A DNA stretch of 64,000 nt. It comes from Rebecca billardiae RCC1528. Its lineage: Eukaryota > Haptophyta. Position 1 is the first letter of the stretch. Every line of letters begins with the position of its first letter. Location: positions 2,728,001 through 2,792,000 of the forward strand of contig OZ251230.1 of NCBI GenBank assembly GCA_965240325.2, read 5' to 3'. Below are positions 34,286 to 45,474 of the stretch, piece after piece. The notes under the pieces were generated by a model. It was not told the origin of the DNA, ran no database searches, and saw only the letters and a program-made list of their open reading frames with translations. Both the position numbers and the translations under genes were made by a program.

Positions 34286-36299
34286 TCAGCTGATGTACTG
34301 CTGGAAGTCGCCGCCCGCGTACGCGCGCACGCGGTTCGGGTGGCCGTGCGTCGGCCCGGTAAAGCCCCTTCGCCAGACCTCTCGGCGCGCGAGCGAGGGG
34401 AGCGCGTCGCCGACGCGCGGGCCGTTCGGGTTGCGCGTGATGTTGAGCCCCTCGTACCACTCCGGCCGCGGGATCATCGGCGCCTTGTACCCCGGCGGCC
34501 ACACAGGCCCCTGCTTGAGCGTCGAGGACGGCCGGTTGTACACGGGCGAGGTCACGAGCACGCGCACCAGCGAGTGCAGCAGCGCGTGCTTGGTCGCCAC
34601 GGCGTCCGACTCGGGGGAGAAGCGGCCGATCCACACGACCGGCGTGAAGTCGTCGTACGAGAGCGACCACGACGTGCAGCTCGAGTACAGCCGGTAGAAG
34701 TGCGTGCCCAGCTCGGAGGTGCCGCCGTGCTCGTCGACGGGCGAGTCGTCGCGCTTCATCTCGCACATCGAGGCGCCCAGCAGCAGCGCGCGCTGCACGA
34801 GGCGCTCGTACCAGAGGCGGCCGTCGCCGAGCATGATCTCGTGGTGCAGCGGGTGCCCGCTCAGCAGGCCGAGCTGCGCGGGCGTCACGCCGACGAAGAC
34901 GGCCACCTGCGCCGAGCGCGGCGGGCGGGGCGGCGCGGGCGGCGCGGGCGCGGCGTCGGCGGGCGGCGCTGGCGCGCGGCGCGGGCCGCGGGCGCGCGCC
35001 GGCGTGCGCGCGGGCGCAGCGCGCGAGCCGCGGTGCGGCGCGGCGCGGCGCGCCGCCCAGCGCCTCCGCGCACCTGCTCCGTCCACTGCAGGTGGTTGTG
35101 CCACCACGCCCACAGCGCGCGCCCGCCGATCGGCGGGAAGGAGCCCGCGCTCCACGCGTAGCTCTTGCGGTCGCCCGGCACGACGAAGGTGTTGGCGTAG
35201 CCCTTCTCCTCGTGCTTGTTGGTGCCCGTGTGCCCGATGCAGAAGAGCGTGAGCGAGTGCGGCGCGCGCCACTCCTCCTGCTCGCGCAGGAAGCGCACGC
35301 CCACCGTGAACCAGTGCTCGAGCGGCGCCGAGCCCGCGGGGCGCACGTCGTTCACCTCCGCCCACGCCGTCATCGGCATCGCCATCTGGTGCGCGTAGCC
35401 CTCGGGGTAGAGGCGGATGTGGCACGCCGCGCCGCCCTCCGCGTCCTTGCACGCGCTGTCCCCGTGCGCGATGATCTCGTGCGCGGTCACGTGCGTCCCG
35501 TTCTGCACCAGGTGGAAGTGGTGCTGGTGCAGCGGCGGGAAGTCGAGCAGCTGCAGCGAGGCCGAGGTCGAGCCGAGGTAGGAGCCGGTGATGCGCGGCA
35601 GCGGGCCGAGGAGCGGGTGCAGCACGCGGAAGGTCTGCGCGCCGGGGCGCGCGCGCGGAGGAGGGCGGGGAGCGCGCGGAGCTCGGCGCGCGACGGGGCC
35701 GCGGGCCTCGGCGGTCGTACGCGCGCGCGCGCGCGCGCCCGCGCCCGCGGCCGCGCGCTCGCCCGCGCGCGCGCACGCACCGCCTCGGTCCACGAGTACC
35801 CGCCCGTCGTCGTGATCGGCCCGACGCGCACGAAGACCCAGTCGCCCTCCGTGCCGGCGGTCGTGCCGTTCGACGGGTCGATCGTCGTGACGCACCACTC
35901 CTTCCAGTGCGGCCCCTTGGAGCGGCGGTAGCTGCCCGGCAGCGTGAGCATCGGCCCGTCCGACACGCGCACGGGCGGCGCGCCGCCGACGTACCGGCGG
36001 AAGTCGCACGACGCCATCGCGCGCTCGATCGCGAGGCGCTGCTTCTTGCGCGTGTTCGGGTGCGGGAACATCGCCTTGCAGAACTCGCGGTACTCCTTGT
36101 CGCGGTGCCGGTCGCACGTCTCGTGCGACTCGACCCACGGCCGCGCGGCGGGCACGGGGCGCTCGGGCGCGACGGGCACGGCGCGCGCGCCGCCGAGCGC
36201 GGCGGCGAGGGCGGAGACGAGCAGCGCCGCGCGCGCCGTGGCGTGCCGCCGCCGCGGCGCGCGGGCGCCCATCGCGCCGGCACGCGCCGCCTCCGCCAT
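34286..36299 (-). CDS. secreted His-rich protein, three exons, function unknown
   Basis: Exons 36299-35781, 35634-35074 and 34906-34286 (519, 561, 621 nt, all phase 0; donors GTGCG, acceptors GCGCAG) give 566 residues. The N terminus carries a basic stretch then ALLVSALAAALGGARA, a signal peptide or anchor. Histidine clusters stand out: PPLHQHHFHLVQNG, AHEIIAHGD, WWHNHLQW and SGHPLHHEIMLGDG, together with conserved-looking Cys and Trp. The spacing suggests a metal-binding, perhaps copper-type, beta-rich secreted enzyme, but I cannot name a family and no catalytic assignment is justified. The C terminus is HGHPNRVRAYAGGDFQQY-type and looks intact. The upstream neighbour is polyubiquitin, transcribed in the same direction. 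Confidence 0.8.
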
Positions 36300-36722
36300 C
36301 GGGTGGGCGCAGCAAGGGAGGGCACGGGAGAGATCCTCGGTTTCGCGGCCAGTCGCCGGGGCGGCTGCTGCCCAAAACACGGTCACGCATGCGCGATATG
36401 CCGTTCAATTGCTAATCGATTTTACTCTGCACATCAGGCGCAGCTGCTAAAATTAAGTTCTATGATAGTAATTCCGGTATGCCGGCTGCGCGTCAGCTCG
36501 GAATGCCACGGCTACCTTTAGCAACGACTGACTTAATGACGTCGAATGACTGCAACAAGGGAGTTCGCTTGGTGTCGCGTCGAAGGCAACCGTCGTCGCG
36601 GCGAGCATCAGTTCCCGCGGGAGAGTACTCACCGCGGCGGCGCCTGCTGTCCACGAGACCCCGAGGCGTCACTCACCGGACCGTGGGAGACTGGCAGCCG
36701 CACCACGACTCAGTCAGCCAGC
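36300..36722. other. intergenic, 3' flank of polyubiquitin and promoter of the His-rich gene
   Basis: No gene is supported. An AT-richer patch at ~36400-36480 includes AAAATTAAG. No repeat is seen. Confidence 0.4.
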
Positions 36723-38494
<1,772 letters not shown>

Positions 38495-39385
38495 TCAGCC
38501 GCCGCTCGACACGCCGCCCATGTAGTCCGTGTCGCCGCGCACGCGCGCGCGCAGCCGGCGCGCCTCGTGCACGTCCTTTGGCGTGAAGTGCTCGGTGTGC
38601 GTCGTCGTCCACTGGCCCGCGTGCGGGTCCCACGTGTACCCGGCGGCGCGCGCGCGCGCCTCGTCGGTGTCCGAGATCGCGTACGGCCGCGGCCGCGCCT
38701 GGCGCGACGAGTACGCCGCCGGCTGCACGGGCAGCGGCTCGACGCCGCGGTCGGCGTTCTGCCGCTGCGCCGCCGTCACGTAGCGGCCCGCGGCGCCGTC
38801 GGCGCCGTCGCCGCCGCCGCGCCCGCCGTCCTCGAGCGCGTAGGGCAGCGGCCGGCCGTAAAAGTCGGCGCCGCGGTGGCGCTCGACGGGGCCCACGCCG
38901 TCCCACCCGCCGCCGTCGCGGAACTGCCGCTGCGTCGCGCTGAGGTACCGCTCGCTGTCGGCGCCGTCGCGCGCGCCCGCGCCGTCGGCGGCGTCGCGGC
39001 CGTCGTGCCGCGCGTACGGCAGCGGCCGGCCGTGGAAGTCGGCGCCGCGGTGGCGCTCGGGGCGCTGGAGGCCGTCGGCGGCGGTGAAGGCGCGGTGCGT
39101 CGCGCTCACGAAGCGCTCCGGGTCCTCGTCCGCGCCCGCGTCGCGCGCGTACGGCAGCGGCAGGCCGGCGAAGTCGTAGTGCGCGCTGCGCGGCCGCGGC
39201 CGCGCCCAGTGGCGCCGCTCCTCCTTGGGCGTGAAGTCGCGCTTGTACGTCGAGAGGTAGGGCTGCGGCACGAGCGGCGCCTCCTGCACGAGCGTCCGCC
39301 GCGGCGACGTCGCGCGGCTGATCAGCGCGAGCCGCGACGGCGTGCCCGCGGGCGGCTTGGCGCTGGCGGGGCGGGCGGCGGCCAT
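38495..39385 (-). CDS. repeat protein resembling ciliary microtubule-associated proteins
   Basis: An intronless frame of 296 residues from MAAARPASAKPPAG. Three imperfect units of about 50-60 residues are visible: ERFVSATHRAF...RHRGADFHGRPLPYAR, ERYLSATQRQF...RHRGADFYGRPLPYAL and GRYVTAAQRQN...RQARPRPYAIS. An earlier half-unit has STYKRDFTPKEERRHW and FAGLPLPYAR. The C terminus has TTHTEHFTPKDVHEARRL and DTDYMGG. Tyr/Phe-Pro-rich short repeats with STY..DF or T..HF motifs are common in axonemal microtubule inner or associated proteins, so a flagellar role is a reasonable inference but is unproven. The charged, low-hydrophobicity composition argues for a soluble structural protein. Confidence 0.75.
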   Translation of the reverse strand: MAAARPASAKPPAGTPSRLALISRATSPRRTLVQEAPLVPQPYLSTYKRDFTPKEERRHWARPRPRSAHYDFAGLPLPYARDAGADEDPERFVSATHRAFTAADGLQRPERHRGADFHGRPLPYARHDGRDAADGAGARDGADSERYLSATQRQFRDGGGWDGVGPVERHRGADFYGRPLPYALEDGGRGGGDGADGAAGRYVTAAQRQNADRGVEPLPVQPAAYSSRQARPRPYAISDTDEARARAAGYTWDPHAGQWTTTHTEHFTPKDVHEARRLRARVRGDTDYMGGVSSGG

Positions 39386-39483
39386 GGGGCCGGCCGTTGA
39401 GAACCCCCGCCGTTTGAAGGCGCAGCCGTCCGGCCGGGTGGTCCGGGACTCACTTTTCTCGCAGGATGGCGAGCGGCTCTTGA

Positions 39484-40407
39484 TCACTCCGCCCGCTTCT
39501 CCACCACCGCCGCGAGCGCGCAGAGGCGGCGCTTGCGGCTGATCGCCTCGAGGTCGACGCCGAGCACGAACTTGGCGAAGCGCACGACCGAGTCCACGGT
39601 GAAGAGCACGTTCGTCAGCAGCATCGCGCCGATCGCGACGCAGCCCGCGCAGAAGAGCGCGGTGTCGCCGCTCGCGCGCAGCATCGCGAGCAGCCGCCAC
39701 GCGAGCGCGCCGAAGCGCGTGCAGCGCGCGTGGACGAACATGAGCATCGCGAGCGTCGCGAGGAGCTGCATCTGCAGCCGCTGCCGCCTGCGCGCCAGGT
39801 CGAGCGAGAGCACGTAGTAGTTGATGCCGAGCGCGGCCGCGCTCGCCGCCTGCAGCAGGAACACGAGCTCGTGGTACGCACCGGACTCGGCGTGGCGCAC
39901 GTTCATCGGCAGCACCATCAGCAGGCCCAGCGCGTGGTGGGTGACGCAGATCGCCATCAGCAGCGGCGGCGTGAGCTGCGCGCCGCGCGGGTGCGCCCGC
40001 CACTCGCGCGCGCGCGTGAGCAGGTCCTGCAGCTCCCAGCCCGCCTCCGACGCGGCGCCGTGGCACGCGAGGCGCGCGGCGAGGCGCGGCGGGAGGCCGA
40101 GCGCGGGGCAGACGGCGGGGAGGCAGAGCAGCCCGCCGCACAGGTGCTGCGCGATGCACGCCATCCCGCGGCACGTCGCCTCGAGCACGCAGTCGCCGTG
40201 GTCGACGCCCGCGCGCGCGCACGCGCGGCCGATGCGCTGCACGTACGCGGCGCGCTGCGGCCACGCGGCGAGGCGCGCGTGGACGCGCGCCTCGATCCGC
40301 GGCAGGACCGCCGCCCAGAGCAGCGCGAAGCCCAGCACGAGCGTGAGCTGCGCCCGCCACGTGGGCGCGCACCGCAGCAGCTCGTCGAGCGAGGGCAGCA
40401 CCGCCAT
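39484..40407 (-). CDS. multipass membrane protein (weak TLC-like features)
   Basis: 307 residues from MAVLPSLDELLRCAPTWRAQ. About six to seven hydrophobic helices are visible, near residues 20-37, 78-100, 145-165, 178-200, 213-232 and 252-280. The motif CVTHHALGLLMVLPMN followed by YHELVFLLQAAS, then GINYYVLSLDLARR, recalls the His-containing core of TLC (TRAM-LAG1-CLN8) membrane proteins, some of which act in sphingolipid synthesis. The match is weak and I do not assign an activity. The C-terminal tail is basic and cytosolic-looking. It is tandem with the ciliary-type gene (98 bp between coding regions), both minus strand. Confidence 0.72.
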   Translation of the reverse strand: MAVLPSLDELLRCAPTWRAQLTLVLGFALLWAAVLPRIEARVHARLAAWPQRAAYVQRIGRACARAGVDHGDCVLEATCRGMACIAQHLCGGLLCLPAVCPALGLPPRLAARLACHGAASEAGWELQDLLTRAREWRAHPRGAQLTPPLLMAICVTHHALGLLMVLPMNVRHAESGAYHELVFLLQAASAAALGINYYVLSLDLARRRQRLQMQLLATLAMLMFVHARCTRFGALAWRLLAMLRASGDTALFCAGCVAIGAMLLTNVLFTVDSVVRFAKFVLGVDLEAISRKRRLCALAAVVEKRAE

Positions 40408-40539
40408 CGTGCGGCGGCTCGACCTGAATTCATTACATCAGCTGTCTGCTGTCGACGAAAAAGAATTGCATCACGTCCCCCGAGCACTGCCAGCATGGCT
40501 GCCGCATGGCTGCGGGCGCAGACTATGGAGGGTGAGTGC

Positions 40540-43389
40540 CTAGGCGAACACGTGCGCCGCGGCGAACGCGCGCAGCGCCTCCTCGCACGTCTGCTCCAGC
40601 TCGGCCGCCGGCCGCTCGGCGCACGCCGCCGGCCGGTGCATCCGCACCGTGTCGTTGCACTGGCCGGCGCACGCGAGCGAGCCGCGGTGCGGGCCGAGCG
40701 CGCCGAGGACGGCGGCCTCGCGCTCGGCGGCGGAGAGGCCGCGCAGCCGCGGCAGCGCGCCGCCGGGCGGCACGCGCAGCTCGACGACCGACGCCGCGCC
40801 GCCGTCCTCGCGCCGCGCGCGCAGCGCGCGCACGAGCGCGCGGCCGTCGGCGTGCGCGCCGGCGCGCAGCTCGACCACGCGCCGCGCCGCGCGCGCGCCG
40901 GCGCACTCGCGCAGCACGAGCACGGGGTGGACGAGGCGCACGCAGTGGAACGACGCGTGCGCGCGCGGCACGCACATGCCCGTGCGCGGCTCGCGGTTCA
41001 GCCCCCACACGAGTGCGCAGCACGCGGCCGAGCGGTTGGTGCCGCCGCCGCCGCGGTCGTCGTCGTCGTCGTCGCCATCGTCGCAGCCGCGGCCGGCGGC
41101 GCCGGCGGCGCCGGCGGCGCCCGGCGCGTGCGCGACGGGCACCGGCGCCACGCGCACGTGGACGAAGCGCGCGCCCAGCCCCGCCGCCGCGCCCGCGCCC
41201 GCGCCGCCCGCCGCCGCCTCCTCCGCCTCGGGACGCACGCGCGCTAGCCGCTGGTCGATGCCGCGCCGCGCGCGCGACCGGCCGTCAAGCGCCCAGCCGC
41301 CGAGCGCGGCGCACGGCGGCAGCAGGTCGACGGGCTGCGCGCCCGCCGCGGCGGCGACGAGCGCGAGCCACAGCCGCGCGTGGTTCGCCCGCGCGACGAA
41401 CGCGCCCACCGCCGCCGCGCCGAGCAGCTCGGCCACGCGGCCGCGCGCGCCGCCGAGCGCGAGCAGCGCCGCGCCGCGCTCGCACGGGCCCGCGCCCGCG
41501 TGCGCGCCGGCGGGCGCGCTGAGCTCGGCCTCGGCCTGGTTGAAGGAGGTGGCGGCGGCGGCGGCGGCGAGCGCGGCGAGCGGCGGCGCCGCGCCGCCGC
41601 CCGCCTCGCCGCCGCCCTCCGCGCGTGCCGCCGCGGCCGCGCGCACCGCGGCCGCGCTCGCGCCGAGCGCGCCGCCGTCCATCAGCCCGAGCGCCTGCAT
41701 GGCGCCGAGCTTGTGCGGCGCGCCGACGAGGTGGAGCAGCGCGGGGCCGAGGGCGGGCGTGGCCAGCGCGCGCTGCACCAGCCCGGACGAGCCCACCACG
41801 CCGCCGCCCACCACCGCCTGCCCAAAGTTGAGCAGCACGGCGGCGGGCGCGAGGGCGAGCGACTCGGAGGCGCCGGCGCCGCGCGCGCCCGCGGGGTGCG
41901 GCGGGCGCGGGCCCCACGCGTGCGCGCCCGCGCCGTCGTGCGCGCCGAGCCAGCTGCCGTTCGCGCCGCGCGCGCGCGGCGGCGGCGGCGCGCACGCGCG
42001 CGCGCCGCCGCGCTCGCAGCCGGCCGTGCCGAGCGCGCGCAGCCGGCGCGCGGCCGCCTCCGCCCAGCCGGCCGCGCCGCCGTCCGCGCGGCGCGCGGCT
42101 CGCAGCGGCGCGGCCTGCGCGTCGGGCAGCGCGCGCAGCGCGGCGAGGCGCTGCGCGTGCGACGCGCGCGGCTCGTGCCAGTGCCCGATGGCGTGCGCCC
42201 ACACGCGCTCGCCCTCGCCCACGCCGCCCTCCGCCGCCGCCGCCCCGTCGGCCTCCGCCGCCGCCGCCGCCGCCGCGGCGCCGCCGAGCTGCTGCGGCGC
42301 CATCGCGTCGCACGAGCGCGCGAAGAGCGCGCGGTGGGCGCGGTGCTGCCCGCCGCGCTCGGCCCAGTGCTTCTCCGCCGGGTGCACCTGCGCGTACACC
42401 GCCGACGCGCAGCACGCCGACGCCGCCACGTCCGCGAGCAGCGAGTTGGAGCGTGGCGGCCGCGCGCGCCAGTGCGGGCCGCGCGTGTGCCCCAGCGCGT
42501 CAAAGCGCGCCCACCAGCGCTGCACGAGGGCGTCGTCGGCGGTGGCGAAGCGCTCGAGCCGCGCGAGCGCGCGCGCGAACAGCGCCTCCGCTGGCCCGTC
42601 CGGCGCGCAGCGGTGGCAGTGCACCAGCCCGAGCAGCACGTCCGCGCACGCGCGCCGCTTGGCCGGGTGCACGGAGACGTGAGGCGCAAACAGCAGCGCG
42701 TGCGGCAGCAGCGGCGGCGCGCGCAGCGCGGGGTACGGCGAGCGGAGCACGGCGACGTCCGCGTCGAGGAAGAGCGGGCTCACGCGCAGCCCGACCAGCC
42801 GGCGCACGTAGTGCAGCTTCGACCACTCGAGCCGGTACGCGGGCGTGCGCGCGGCGCCGAGCGCGTAGAACGACGTGTGCGCGCACGACACGCGCCACGG
42901 CGGCGCGGCGAGGAGCGCGCAGTGCGCGGGCGAGAGCACGACGACGAGCGAGTGGTCGACGCCGACGCGCTGCAGCCCGCGCACCAGGTTCACCGCGTAC
43001 GCCGACGCCACCTCCGTCGCGATCGTGAAGACGAGCTCGCCGTGGCGCGAGCGCGCGGCGAGCGCCGCCTCGAGCGCGCACGGCGCCTCGAGGTCGGCGC
43101 CGCGGTACACGGGGAGCAGCGAGGTGTTGGGCACGGGCGAGCCGCGCGGCACGTCCGTGTTCCGCACCCACGACAGCCCCGCGCACGCCGCGCCGCCGGG
43201 GCCGGCGCCGCCGCCGCCGCCGCCGCCGCCCGCGGGCAGCACGCGCTCGGGCGCGCGCAGCGGCGCGCGGACGAGCCAGCCGAGCGCGAGCGCGAGCGCG
43301 AGGCACGCGGCCGCCGCCACGCGCCGCGGCAGCCCGCCGCGCGCCCGACGCGCGCCGCCCGCCGCCGCGCCGCCGTCAGCTCTCGTCAT
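40540..43389 (-). CDS. type II membrane glycosyltransferase, GT77/DUF271-like
   Basis: 949 residues from MTRADGGAAAGGARRAR (in-frame Met codons at 43446 and 43596 are less likely). A basic cytosolic N terminus precedes one signal-anchor helix, AAAACLALALALGWLV. The nucleotide-diphospho-sugar transferase fold follows: GELVFTIATEVASAYAVN, DHSLVVVLSP, EWSKLHYVRRLVG and FLDADVAVLRSPYP, where the DAD is the metal-binding DxD. Ala-rich insertions make the second half long; it contains a separate domain with Cys pairs, FVHVRVAPVP and a poly-Asp run. The GT77 group (PF03407) includes plant and algal arabinosyl-, xylosyl- and galactosyltransferases acting in the Golgi, some on hydroxyproline-rich glycoproteins. 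Donor and acceptor are not predictable from this sequence. Confidence 0.8.
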   Translation of the reverse strand: MTRADGGAAAGGARRARGGLPRRVAAAACLALALALGWLVRAPLRAPERVLPAGGGGGGGGAGPGGAACAGLSWVRNTDVPRGSPVPNTSLLPVYRGADLEAPCALEAALAARSRHGELVFTIATEVASAYAVNLVRGLQRVGVDHSLVVVLSPAHCALLAAPPWRVSCAHTSFYALGAARTPAYRLEWSKLHYVRRLVGLRVSPLFLDADVAVLRSPYPALRAPPLLPHALLFAPHVSVHPAKRRACADVLLGLVHCHRCAPDGPAEALFARALARLERFATADDALVQRWWARFDALGHTRGPHWRARPPRSNSLLADVAASACCASAVYAQVHPAEKHWAERGGQHRAHRALFARSCDAMAPQQLGGAAAAAAAAEADGAAAAEGGVGEGERVWAHAIGHWHEPRASHAQRLAALRALPDAQAAPLRAARRADGGAAGWAEAAARRLRALGTAGCERGGARACAPPPPRARGANGSWLGAHDGAGAHAWGPRPPHPAGARGAGASESLALAPAAVLLNFGQAVVGGGVVGSSGLVQRALATPALGPALLHLVGAPHKLGAMQALGLMDGGALGASAAAVRAAAAARAEGGGEAGGGAAPPLAALAAAAAATSFNQAEAELSAPAGAHAGAGPCERGAALLALGGARGRVAELLGAAAVGAFVARANHARLWLALVAAAAGAQPVDLLPPCAALGGWALDGRSRARRGIDQRLARVRPEAEEAAAGGAGAGAAAGLGARFVHVRVAPVPVAHAPGAAGAAGAAGRGCDDGDDDDDDRGGGGTNRSAACCALVWGLNREPRTGMCVPRAHASFHCVRLVHPVLVLRECAGARAARRVVELRAGAHADGRALVRALRARREDGGAASVVELRVPPGGALPRLRGLSAAEREAAVLGALGPHRGSLACAGQCNDTVRMHRPAACAERPAAELEQTCEEALRAFAAAHVFA

Positions 43390-44253
43390 CGCGGCGCGGC
43401 CGCCATGGCGCCGCGCGGATGGAAGTCTGAAGTCTCGCGGACACATGGACGCCTGGGGAAAAGAAATGCAGAAGGACGAAATAAAGAAAAAGAGAGTCCG
43501 CCGCCGAGATGAGCGCGAAAGCGGCGTGCGCGAGCAACGCCTACGACTACGTACGAGGAGACGCGCGAGCACACGGCGGCCGTGTTGCGCCAACACGGCA
43601 CATCAGCGCACTGTCAAGTAGTGATGGCATATCATCAGGCGGCATCAGCACTCATCAGCTATGGCCGCGCCTCGGCCGATCAGCATCACGCACTGCCGCT
43701 CAGCCGCAGGGCGGCAGTCTGACGACATCTGCTGATGACATCTCGGCGCCCGGCCTCGCCGTCGGGCCTGCCATACTGTGCCTGTGGGCCTAGCGGCTAG
43801 CCGTCGATATCTGCCACTCTGTGCCACTGTGATGGGCTCTGCTGTGGCTGTGCCTAGTCGGAGTGGCGGCGACCGTGTCGTATGAACTGATAACGACGCG
43901 ACGACTCAGGCTGTGCTGAGCAGTCGTCATCACTACTAGCGTGATCAATGCGGTGCTCGTAACCGTGCCCGCTCGGATACGTAACATGCAGGCATCAAAA
44001 CAGCAGCATGAGCATGAATAATAACGGCATCATCGCGTCATCATATCGTCGCGATATCGCATCATGCATCGCATATTATGTAGTATCGCGTCGTATGACG
44101 TATCATCATCAGGCGCGTCTCTACTCAGTCTCGTCTCGTCTCTCTCTCACTCGATCTCTCCGTCTCTCTCGATCTAGCTACGGCGGTAGTCTCTCGTCTC
44201 GTCGTCTCGAGTCTCGTCTGCTTATTATAATAATATACTTATATATATATAAG

Positions 44254-44285
<32 letters not shown>

Positions 44286-44333
44286 CGTCGTCTCTCCCGT
44301 CTCTCTCTCTCTCTCTCTCGTCTCTCTCTCTAC
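43390..44333. repeat. gene-free, AT-richer region with microsatellites
   Basis: No gene is supported. From ~44000 the DNA holds ATCATC/TCGCAT-rich stretches, a pyrimidine-rich TCTCTC/GTCTCG tract at ~44115-44220, a TA/ATAT run at ~44222-44285 and a CT dinucleotide tract at ~44290-44330. This ends exactly at the left boundary of the inverted-repeat element that follows. Confidence 0.7.
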
Positions 44334-44390
44334 AGGCTCCAGCCACAGTCAGGGACGTCCACTGACCCTATGGGGGGGGTGCATTTAGAC
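44334..44390 (+). repeat. left terminal inverted repeat of the 950-bp element
   Basis: Pairs with 45238-45283. The shared order is AGGCTCC, CAC, GTC, GGGACGTCCA, then GGGGTGCATTYAGAC. Confidence 0.6.
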
Positions 44391-44543
44391 GAACCCCTGG
44401 GAGCCAGGGAGCGATGAGGGTACCAATCGAAAGGTCTCCGGGGCGGCGGACGAAGCCGCAGGTTCAAAACCGAAGCCGCAGACGATTTCGTATGTTTCCT
44501 TGTCCTTGAACGCGTCGTCACAGTCGAACACGGAGGACTCCAT
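44385..44543 (-). CDS. small 52-codon frame inside the TIR element, doubtful
   Basis: MESSVFDCDDAFKDKETYEI then a short hydrophilic tail ending GSQGFV, 52 residues, terminating inside the left inverted repeat. Composition and codon use are less GC-driven than random frames here, which is why it is listed. It may be an exon fragment captured by the element. No family is recognised. Confidence 0.25.
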   Translation of the reverse strand: MESSVFDCDDAFKDKETYEIVCGFGFEPAASSAAPETFRLVPSSLPGSQGFV

Positions 44544-45237
44544 CGTGCTGAACTTTTTTTTGGGCTCCCGGACCGGTCTCTCGCACGATGGAGCGCCGCC
44601 GAGCGGGCGAGGAGACGAGACGTCTTGGAGGCCTTGATCCGGGCGCATCCGCTGGTTGGCCGCGGCACCCTGTCGCGCTCGCGCCCCGGGTGCACGTTCG
44701 TGCACTGAGAGTCACCGATGGGCGAGAAGCTGCTCGTCGACTCGAGCAAGCTGCGCGCTTTCCGCGTCGAGCTGCTCGCGCCGGCGGCCACATCTCGCGG
44801 CGGTGCGGGCGTGCGCATGAGCTTGTCGGCTTCTAGCTGCTCGCGCCCCGGGCCGCGCCGTCAGCTCGTGGTGCCACGGGTATGCGCACGAGCTCGTGCT
44901 TGGCTGCAGCTCCTCAGAGGACTGCCACAGCTGGCTGGCTCAGAGCTTGTTCGCGAGTGCTAAGGTGCGGCGTGGCCTGCGCGGTGCGCCGCAGCGGTCA
45001 ATGCGTTGCTCGATCCTGCACTACGCTACGTCTTGACTCGCGAGGGAGGCGCCGATATTGGGGCTGTGTGCAATGCGTCATGGCCGCCCGGCGCAGAGCC
45101 GACGCCGCACGACGCAGCCCTCAGCCAACACCAGCGAACACGGTCTGCTATGCGAATTCTGGCGAGTTGGGGCCTTATTGAGGCGTATTTGGTCCTTCGA
45201 TCGGCTGGGGGGAGCCCCCCCCAGACCCCCCCAGAGA

Positions 45238-45283
45238 GTCTGAATGCACCCCTGCTGGACGTCCCGGACAGTGACCGGAGCCT
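45238..45283 (-). repeat. right terminal inverted repeat of the 950-bp element
   Basis: Reverse complement of the left end, 46 bp, lacking the 13-14 nt insertion that the left copy has between GTCCA and GGGGTGCATT. Confidence 0.6.
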
Positions 45284-45474
45284 ACATGAGTGCGGAGCAG
45301 TCGCACGCGACGTGGCGTGGTGCAGCTGGCGATGACGACGACGGTCGCGTCATACTACTACTCATAGCCGGATCATGATGCCTCAGCCAGTTACGAGTCG
45401 TCGCGCAGTTCGTCCGGCCGCGTACAGTAGAGAACGCCCCCCGGGCCGGCGTCCGTCGCACGCGGCCCGCCCTG

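Larger units (their letters stand above)
44334..45283. mobile_element. candidate 950-bp terminal-inverted-repeat element
   Basis: The left end (44334-44390) begins AGGCTCC and contains GGGACGTCCA and GGGGTGCATTTAGAC. The right end (45283-45238), read in reverse complement, begins AGGCTCC and contains GGGACGTCCA and GGGGTGCATTCAGAC in the same order, with a 13-14 nt gap difference. About 38 of 43 aligned bases match. The interior (lower GC than flanking genes) has no transposase I can recognise, so it is most like a non-autonomous DNA transposon or MITE-type relic. The flanks share only AC or TAC, so a target-site duplication is unresolved. G or C homopolymer runs adjoin both ends. Confidence 0.55.

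Noticed and set aside
44588-45335. Short plus-strand frames within the TIR element as a transposase
   Set aside because: Each is under 110 codons, they overlap one another in different frames and none shows a DDE or other recognisable motif.
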